NCBI GenBank assembly: GCA_030248135.1
Contig: JASANC010003148.1
Coordinates: 1 to 64,000 of the forward strand
DNA: 64,000 nt
Reading direction: 5' to 3'
Source: Theristus sp. LFF4_11
Lineage: Eukaryota > Nematoda > Chromadorea > Monhysterida > Xyalidae
Shown: positions 1 through 8,600 of the stretch, piece by piece
Layout: every line of letters begins with the position of its first letter
How positions within the stretch are numbered: position 1 is the stretch's first letter
Translations under genes and position numbers: made by a program
Notes under the pieces: generated by a model
Seen by the model: only the letters and a program-made list of their open reading frames with translations
Told to the model about the DNA's origin: nothing
The model's database searches: none

Positions 1-239
1 ACGTCTGATTGTCGCGTGTCTATAGTTGCGTATACTGTAGTATCGCGCGTGTGCGAGTGCTTTTTTGTGTAACTTTTGAGTAACCTTTTCTCGTCTGCGC
101 GTGTCTTCAACCGCTTGTTGTGTGATTTCTTTTGGAACGGCGTGTGTGCGCAAAGGTTTTTGTGTGAATTTTACTGAACCGTTAGTTTCATCCAATTTTA
201 CTCAATTTTCCGGTTAGTTGCGGCGGCAATAGCCGACAG
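1..239 (+). other. Untranslated leader upstream of gag
   Basis: No open frame of note. The sequence is T/G rich and precedes the gag ATG at 240. It should include the end of the 5' LTR and/or the primer-binding region of the element, but neither a TG...CA LTR end nor a convincing tRNA-complementary stretch could be identified by eye. Confidence 0.4.
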
Positions 240-2624
240 ATGCGCGGCAGTATGGCCGACACGGACCAAGAAAAGCGACGCGAGTCCTCGGATACCTCAT
301 CCGAGGACACGAGCGCTAGTGCCAAAGATTCCGCCGCTTTCGCTCGGTCGTTTGGCCGTATTCGGACTAATGCCTTGAAGTATGCAAGGTACCGCCAACA
401 CATAAAACCAGTTCAAGAGTTTGACTCAAGTAGAGATTCTGCAAGCAAGTTTTTGGAAAATTTGAATAAAAGAATGATGAACGCTCACACTATTGCAGCG
501 ACCTTGAGTCAGTATCGCAAGAAATTGGAGAATCTCATCACAAAGTGGGATAATTACTTAGAGGGTCTCGAAAATATTGCCGCTGAAGAATTTCAGACAG
601 AAAGTGAAATTTATGAACGGTCCAGACAAGACCGAGACGGGCGACAACCTGGCTTTTCCACCACTTTAGACCAAATTTTTGAATTGCAAACACGGTGGGA
701 AGACCAGGTTGACGCCGTACAAAAAAGGCAAATGGAGGTCTACGAGACTATGAAAGATACGCCTTTCTCAGTAGAGGACAAAAGTAGTGAAGCGTCAGGT
801 GGCGCTTTTGCCGGTCCGTCGGCACGACCGACGGGACGGTCCTCGTTGTACCCGGCACGTACTGAATCTCCGTCAACCGAAAAATTCAATCTGCCAACAG
901 TGTCCTATCGAACGAACACTTCGTTTCTTCATCCTGTGTTGACGACTGCCACAACTATGACCACCAACACCACTACATATCTGCAACCCGCGCATTTAGC
1001 TCCAACAACCGTTTCCCTCACGCCTCAAATTTCGATGCCGCCTTCAGCGTCGATTCAGTCAGGACCCTTCTGGTCTACATCGTCTGAATCTGCACCGTTG
1101 GGCAGACAGACATTTCCAACAACCCCGTTTTGGAGTTCCGCCGCAGGGCAAAGCCAGAAAGTGGAACGCGGAGCTTTTTGGTCCGAATTCGAGACTCCAG
1201 TACTTCAATCGGACACTCAACCGTTTTGGGCCATCAACACGGCCCAAAATGTACAAACATCGACATCGATTAGACCAGAAGATCGACAGCCTCTCATTGA
1301 CATGTCGATTCCTCCTCCTCCTGTTTCGGCTTCTGCTTTCGGAACACCACTCGTTGCAGTGTCTTCTTCAAACATTCGACAACCATTTCCCGTTACCTTG
1401 TCTTCTGATTTTAATTCCAACTCACAAACGCATTTTCACCAGTCGGCAGGGCAAATGCCCAATTACGCTCCGCGCATAGACGCAAATGCTGGTCAGAGTC
1501 ATTGTACTGCTGCACAGCCACCGTTGTACCCGGGCATGTCAAACCTTTCTCAACCGAATACTCGTGTTACAACTAATCAGCGCTTCAACACGGCTATGCA
1601 GTCTCGCACGATTAACGAGAATTCATCCTTCTTAGTTGATCAACCAGAGTCTCGTTCGCAACCTGCAAGTAACCAGTTTTTCTCATCATCTCAAGGCATG
1701 AAGTATCATGTACCCACAGTAAAACCATGTACGTTTAATGGCAAAAATGAAATGGACTTCCCAGCTTTTTGGGACATCTATCTTGCGACAATCGAACGTA
1801 ACCCTGAGTTACCTGCCGTAGTCAAATTCACAATGTTACATGGCTTACTGGAAGGTGGACCTAAGCAGCTCATTATGGGGTTACCCATTACCGAAGCCAA
1901 TTATCCCATCGCATTGCAAATTCTTGTCAATCGCTACGGGAACAAATCTCGAATCAAAAATAAGATCCAGCATGAGCTGGCATCAATTCCTCCGGCCAGA
2001 CTTGATCTATCGTCTCTCAATGCCACTTATACGGCAATTCAGTCATGTGTCCTGAAATTACACACTAGCAACCAACAGGAAGACCACTTCTTGATTGTCA
2101 AGGCCATCTTAGAAAAATTTCCTTCTGAGGTTGTTGAACAAATATCAGCTGCCAAACCGGTAGACAAGGAGTGGCAAACGCACCCACTTCTTATCGCCAT
2201 TGGCCAAATCATAAGAAGACGAGAAGAACTAGTCGATTTGGCAATTGAAAGAGCAGCTGCTAATCGTCGATGGACCGGCTACCGTAACCGAGAGAAACGA
2301 CCAAATAAACAAAACACCCCAAAGAAGGACAAATCCAAGGCATCCGTCAGGAGGTCTGTTTCTTGGGGGAGGTCGTCTTCGTCGGAACCTTCGCGGTCAC
2401 GAACCCCCTCCAGCAGACGGGCTTCTTCTGGCGGCTTCCGCAGTTCACTCAGTGACGTTGCGTTGAAACTCCAGTTTTTACTGTTGAGTCAACGTCAACA
2501 GGCAAAAAGGACACTAAGGCACCTCCTAAAAATAAACAAGCTGCGTCGAAAAAGATCGTCTCTGCAAAATCAGCCGAAACCAAAACAGGTAAGACAGAAG
2601 ATCGTAAGAAATCTAAAGCTGTGA
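240..2624 (+). CDS. gag: Gag of BEL/Pao element (DUF1759 capsid region)
   Basis: This is a 794-codon structural protein. The N-terminal ~190 residues are charged and helical. Residues ~190-490 are a long Ser/Thr/Pro/Gln-rich linker with repeated FW motifs (GPFWS, TPFWS, GAFWSE, QPFWA). Residues ~495-660 match the DUF1759 Gag family of BEL/Pao elements (FPAFWDIYLATIERNPELP, then LVNRYGNKSRI). A basic, Arg/Ser-rich stretch follows. The last ~55 codons (from about nt 2456) look out of frame: the overlapping -1 frame reads a Lys-rich linker straight into the CCHC knuckles, so the natural Gag product probably continues there. The peptide PLYPGMSN (nt 1521-1544) lies just before the capsid region and recurs elsewhere in the element. 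The ATG at 240 is the first in frame; a second at 252 is possible. Confidence 0.88.
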   Translation: MRGSMADTDQEKRRESSDTSSEDTSASAKDSAAFARSFGRIRTNALKYARYRQHIKPVQEFDSSRDSASKFLENLNKRMMNAHTIAATLSQYRKKLENLITKWDNYLEGLENIAAEEFQTESEIYERSRQDRDGRQPGFSTTLDQIFELQTRWEDQVDAVQKRQMEVYETMKDTPFSVEDKSSEASGGAFAGPSARPTGRSSLYPARTESPSTEKFNLPTVSYRTNTSFLHPVLTTATTMTTNTTTYLQPAHLAPTTVSLTPQISMPPSASIQSGPFWSTSSESAPLGRQTFPTTPFWSSAAGQSQKVERGAFWSEFETPVLQSDTQPFWAINTAQNVQTSTSIRPEDRQPLIDMSIPPPPVSASAFGTPLVAVSSSNIRQPFPVTLSSDFNSNSQTHFHQSAGQMPNYAPRIDANAGQSHCTAAQPPLYPGMSNLSQPNTRVTTNQRFNTAMQSRTINENSSFLVDQPESRSQPASNQFFSSSQGMKYHVPTVKPCTFNGKNEMDFPAFWDIYLATIERNPELPAVVKFTMLHGLLEGGPKQLIMGLPITEANYPIALQILVNRYGNKSRIKNKIQHELASIPPARLDLSSLNATYTAIQSCVLKLHTSNQQEDHFLIVKAILEKFPSEVVEQISAAKPVDKEWQTHPLLIAIGQIIRRREELVDLAIERAAANRRWTGYRNREKRPNKQNTPKKDKSKASVRRSVSWGRSSSSEPSRSRTPSSRRASSGGFRSSLSDVALKLQFLLLSQRQQAKRTLRHLLKINKLRRKRSSLQNQPKPKQVRQKIVRNLKL

Positions 2625-5600
2625 GATCCACGAAACAACCACGTGCGTGTGCATATTGTGGTAACACGAAACACCGACATGTAGACTGCGATAAATTCAA
2701 AGATGTAAGGAGCAGACTGGACCGCCTAAGGGCCCTGGCCAAATGTATAATTTGTCTGGAAACAGGCCACAGTGCAACCAATTGCACCGTGCGCAATGTC
2801 AGAGTTTGCACCTTTTGCAAAGGAAAGAACCATAACATGAGTCTTTGTTACAAACATGAACGACAAAGACGCAACGAGTCTACAAATGATTCTAACGATC
2901 GTAAAAACAGTGCCGTTTTGGCACCATGTGTCACAGAGGAAGATTCTTCTGAAAATGAAGAAGAATACGAAGTACAATACGCGCGTTTCTGTGTTGATCA
3001 AGCAGCATTGTCAGATGCATCCTCTCAACATCAGTCTAACATAGTTAGTGAATCCAGCGATAATGATTCTCCCACGGGAGAAACGGTCACAGCAGTGGTT
3101 GGCCACGATGCTGTGGTAGACGACAGACTCATTACAGCTGGAGTCTCAGTGCTAGATAGTATACCACCGGGTAATAAAGCAAGTGTTACTGCGTTGCTCG
3201 ATAGCTGTTCTAGTAGAAATTGGGTGTCCCCTGGCTTGGCAAAATTTCTACAATTAGAGGTTAAGGAAATCGGGACAATAACTGTTCGCCCATTTCGAAC
3301 AGATAAAGATCAGGATGACGGTACGGAAGTACCTAACAAACAAGTCTCCTTCTACATACAGTTGAAGGATGGCACGGTATGCCCTATCACAGCAACCATT
3401 GCACCCTCCGATGTGATGGTTGGACGCGTGTTGACTAAACCATTGTCTAAAACAGACATGGAATTTATAAATGGCGCCAACCTTCAAACCCAAGTAGCAA
3501 TAGACCTCAACAACTCTTCTGTCTGGCGTTATCCAGATCTTATTTTCAGTGCACGATATTTTATTCAGTTTTTGTTCGGCTTCCACCGGTCTACTGAACC
3601 CACTAAGGGAATAGTACGACTACCCAGTGGGATGCTGTTGATTCCATCGGCTCTTGGGTATCTGATTGCGGACGGGATAGTTCGAGGAAACAAAAAACGG
3701 AGACCACCAAGAACTTTGGTGTTTCCGCCGCTGGAAGAAGATGCGGATCTGAATATGACCGAAAATCCAAAACGGACCCGCAAAAAATCATCGGCTGAAA
3801 AGAACCATCCGATGAATAATGCCGGCTCTTCATTGCAAGAAGCTAGCGTTCTCGTAGTACCCGGTATGTCTGAAAATCTCACAGAGAATGAACTCGACAA
3901 TAAAGAATTGAATCTTGCTTTCAGTAAATTCCAAGATCTCGAAGGTTTGGGCATCACAGACTTGAATTCAAAATCTGATGATCAAATAGCCACAGAATTC
4001 TTCCGGCAGAATGCCAAATTCGTCCGTGATTCTCAAACCGGAGAACAAAGAGTAGAAGTACCATTCCCACCAAAACCAGGAGCAACACCTATTCCTTCTA
4101 ACAGAGGATTGGCGTATGCCCGGTTTCAAAACATCCGAAGGAAACTCCTGGAAAATCCAACCTTGTACGAACAATATCACAAGGGTTTCTTGGACCTTAT
4201 AGAAAGAGGGATCATTGCAGAATCACCAGAAGACGCTTCAACGGATAAAGAAGGCGAAACGCACTATTTAGCCCATCATCCGGTTTATAGGGAAGACCAC
4301 GCAACAACGAAGCAGCGTGCTGTGTTCGACTTCTCGGCACGTACTGGACCGGACGAACCAGCACTCAACGATTTATTTTTGCGAGGCGATCCCTGTATCG
4401 CTGACCTCGGACAAACACTTATCAGAGCACGGACTTATCCCGTCCTGCTCTTAGCCGATATTCAGAAAGCGTTTTTGATGATCAGTATACCACCAGAAAA
4501 TCGACGTCTCACGCAATTTTTCTGGGTGGACTCGCTAGAAAATCAAGCGGTTAAAACTTACTATTTCAAAAGGTTACCCTTCGGGCTAACCTCGGCGCCT
4601 AGTATTTTAGCATTTGCCATACAGTTCTTGATTGACCACAATGGTCAAAAATGGACTCAATATTGTCGCACGCATTTCTACGTGGATAATTTGATCACGG
4701 GTGTTTCTTCGTTAAATGATGCACGTGCGTTATTTGATGAAATTACTGCGGTTTTTCGTGATGGAGCCTCATTTATATTGCGTGAATGGCAGAGTAATGT
4801 GTCCGAGTTTCGGGAATATGTACCTTCAGAACTTCGCATGAAGAGCACAGACACTAAAATATTAGGCTTGAAATGGACAGCTACGTCTGACATTCTCGGA
4901 CTATCTCCGATGTCCATTCCAGAGAATAATGGTGTTTGGACAAAGCGCCAAGTCCTTAGTGCAGTAAACTCGTGTTTTGATCCACTCGGATTTGCTGCAC
5001 CGGTAGTTTTGCCTGCTAAGCTTTTGTTACAATCATTGGTTCTTGAAGAACTGGAGTGGGACACGCCAATCCCGGAATCTATCAACCAAAAGTGGGAAGA
5101 GCTTATCCCGGACTTAAAAGAAATTCGCGAAATTCAGTTGCCTCGCTTTTACGGCGAGCCATTAAATGACTGCGACGCACAAATTCATGCTTTTGCTGAT
5201 GCAAGCGTACACTGTTACGCTGCTGCTATATATTTGCGATTACAAAATCGACAGACAGGAACAGTGGTGACTCGTTTGGTCATGGCGAAATCAAGACTCA
5301 ACCCCAACCCACGTTCCCCTCTGTCTATAGTGCGCATGGAACTTCTAGCTCTTTTAATTGCAACTAGACTCATTGCTTACGTGCGTCAGGCCTTGAAGCT
5401 GGAAGACTCTCCAGCGTATTCTTGGACCGACAACACATGCGTCCTACACTGGTTGTCTTCGACCAAAAATTTGGGCGTGTTTGTCGCTAACAGGATCCGA
5501 GAGATCCAAAAATGTGTTAATACCCAGTTCAATTTCCTGCGTACTCAACACAACATCAGCGACGTTTTAACGCGTCCCGGTGTCAAGGTAGTAGATCTGC

Positions 5601-8600
5601 TGGAAAGTGAATGGTTCTCGGGTCCTCAATGGCTTTCGAACAGTTCAGACTCCTGGCCAAGAGCAGCATTGCCAGAAATGTCTAGCACGCTGAAAACTGA
5701 AAATCAACGAGAGTATCGCAAGTTCGCACAAAGGGGTTCAGAAAAGGATGATGGATCAATTCGTCAATGCCAGATTGCCGTGAGTATACTGACGGCATCC
5801 GCGGCTGAAGATGAAACTGCATGGAATACCTTCGTGGAGCGTTTTTCTCAGCTCTTGCGTTTGTTACGAAGCACAGTGTACATTCTTAGATTCATCAATC
5901 TGAAAGTCTGGAACAAGTTGACGTTGGATTCCCGCTCCAAATTCTCGTTTTTGAAATCGCTTTTCAGTAAAATAAACACCAAAGGTCCTATTTCTGCTTC
6001 AGAAATGAGAACAGCACTCAATTTTCTCCTTCGACATTGCCAAAGACTAGCGGTTCCTGATATATTCCATGCTATCTTACAAAAGAAAAAACATGCTCTA
6101 GTTTCTCAAATGAATCTATACGAAGACAGTTTCGGCATTTTGAGGTGTCAAAGCAGAATCACCCAAAATTCTGAACTGCCGCTAAAAACCAAATACCCCA
6201 AATTTCTGCCCAAAAAATCAATGTTAACAACGTTGATTATTAAACACCTGCATGAAATGTCAATGCATTGTTCGACCCAATATGTAATGGCTCAGTTGAA
6301 TCAATCGTATTGGCTTCCAACAGCTCGTTCCGTTGTAAAGCAAGTGCTCAACAAATGCACACCATGCAGGCGAATGCGTGGACCACCTTATAAACTGCCT
6401 GTCATGTCCCCTCTACCATCTAACCGTACTACCAAATCCCCAATTGGGGCACACATTGGGTGCGATCTTTTTGGACCAATCCACATCACCGAAGATTGTA
6501 CATGCAACAAAACCATCAAAGTTTGGGTTGTACTGTACACATGTCTTGTGTCCAGGAGCGTATTCCTGGACATCGTACGCGACATTTCCGCCAAAGAATT
6601 TGTCCTGTCGTTGAAACGCCAAATCAGTCGTTTCGGTGCAATGTTGACAATATCATCAGACAATGCCCCGAACTTTGTGTTGACACAACGTTTATGGGAC
6701 TTACTTCATGAAGAACATGTGACACCTGAATCGTCGTCCTTGATGGCTGACTTTTGCTCAAACCATGGCATTAAGTGGTATTTTTCACTTCCAGGCCATC
6801 CCCGAGCGGGCGGGGTCTGGGAGAGATTAGTATCAATTGTAAAAAACGCCTTAAAGGCAGCGCAAGGACGTCGTATTGTATCGTATACTCAGTTTAGAAC
6901 GATTTTGTCTGAATGTGAAGCTGTAGTTAACGCACGTCCAATCACTTATGTCTCTAACTCCCCAGACGAAGTAACAGCACTTCGTCCGATCGATCTGTGG
7001 TTTCCAAACGCCCTAACCGGTAGTCCAAGAATCGATTCTGTCGAAGTAAAGGACGAATACCGTCCGGAATGGACTTCCAGAGATAGCCTATTGAAATTCT
7101 ACGCTCAGTCCCAACAAATTGTCGACAATTTTTGGAAGTTTTTTGTTGATCTGTATCTTCCTCATCTACGTGAGAGGAAAATCCAGGAACACAAACAAGG
7201 CAGATCGACAGCCAAAGACACCCCTTCAGTAGGCGATGTAGTGCTGATACAAGGCGAGAACCTACCAAGAGGCGTCTGGAAATACGGCCGCATTGTAAAG
7301 TTAATCGAAAGCAATGACGGGCATGTACGCGGAGCTGAGGTTCTTGGCTCCTCGGGTCGGACTGTGAAGAGACCCTTGCATTTACTGTACCCATTAGTGG
7401 AATGTACAGATGACAAAATTAGCGACGAAGACGCTGAAGGTTCATCGCAAACACCTACTGCCAACCGTGCAGATGAACCAGTTGCCATGAGAACCAGATC
7501 AAGGCGCAGAAAATCGTCCACCAACGTGGCTACCGTTTTTGTATCTAATAATGGAGCAAGACGTGCACGTTCTCTTCCACCCAACAGAGTGCGTTTTAAT
7601 CTCAGTCCAACTGTAATCGGCTGTTGCCTAGTCATACAATTGTTATTTCTGTCGTTTCCACTCATTAGTGCAAACAGTCATTGCTCAAATGAAAACATGA
7701 GAGCCAACTCAGTAGTCAAATCTGAATTTTGTCTTAAGAATGGCATTGTAATTCACAAACACGCGGACGAAACCTTGTGCTGGTCCACAGTCAACTGCAC
7801 GGGCCAAAAACGATTAGACACCCTCGGGATGTGTCGCACAAATCACTGTGGTTGTCCAAAATGGGCTCAAGACTGTGTTGTCCACCCAGCGTCCCAATTA
7901 GCGGCGCAGATTGAGGTTAGTGCAAAATCGAAAGAAGCGCTGGCTATGCTTGCTCCGTCAGTTTGTTCATTCTTACCAAATCAAAAATGTGCTCAAAATT
8001 CTCAGGTTGGTTTTTTCCCTCAAATTGAACTTTTCGACGGCTCGAAATATCTCGTTCGGCAGCTTAATGTCACGACATCCACAATCCAAAAAACTGAATT
8101 CGTATGTATCGGTCAGTCAGAGGGTAAAAAACCTGCAGGAACTCCGGATTTTTGCCTTCAACATGATTGTATTGACGAACCTGCAACTCAGTTATGTTTC
8201 TTCGAGAAAATTGATTTGGCTCAATTTCACTACCCCAATTCTATTAGTGGAGACCCCGCCTCACCTATTCCAATTAAGGCTTGGGGCAGAATCCGTATTC
8301 GGTACTATTCGTCAAAGAACGTAGATCCGGCGTTGAGGAAAGGTGATCCTTGTCTCGAGTGCGTCTTAGAATGCATCCGAGGAGGCATAAGTTTCATTAT
8401 TCCTGCACGTACAACTGTTTTAGAAATTTGTGTCTTGTCACACTGTTATCGCCAATCCTTTCCAGCTACGGAAGGAAAATTCCTGTTTTTACCAGAGATT
8501 TCTGTTCATGAATACGAAGTAGAAATGAAAATCTGGGATGGACCGCAAATGATAGAAAAGATTGGCAAAACATGTCCACCAGAACCATTCTGCGAACAAA

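Noticed and set aside
1..239. 5' LTR of the BEL element
   Set aside because: No matching copy exists downstream of 10,762 in the window, so an LTR cannot be demonstrated.
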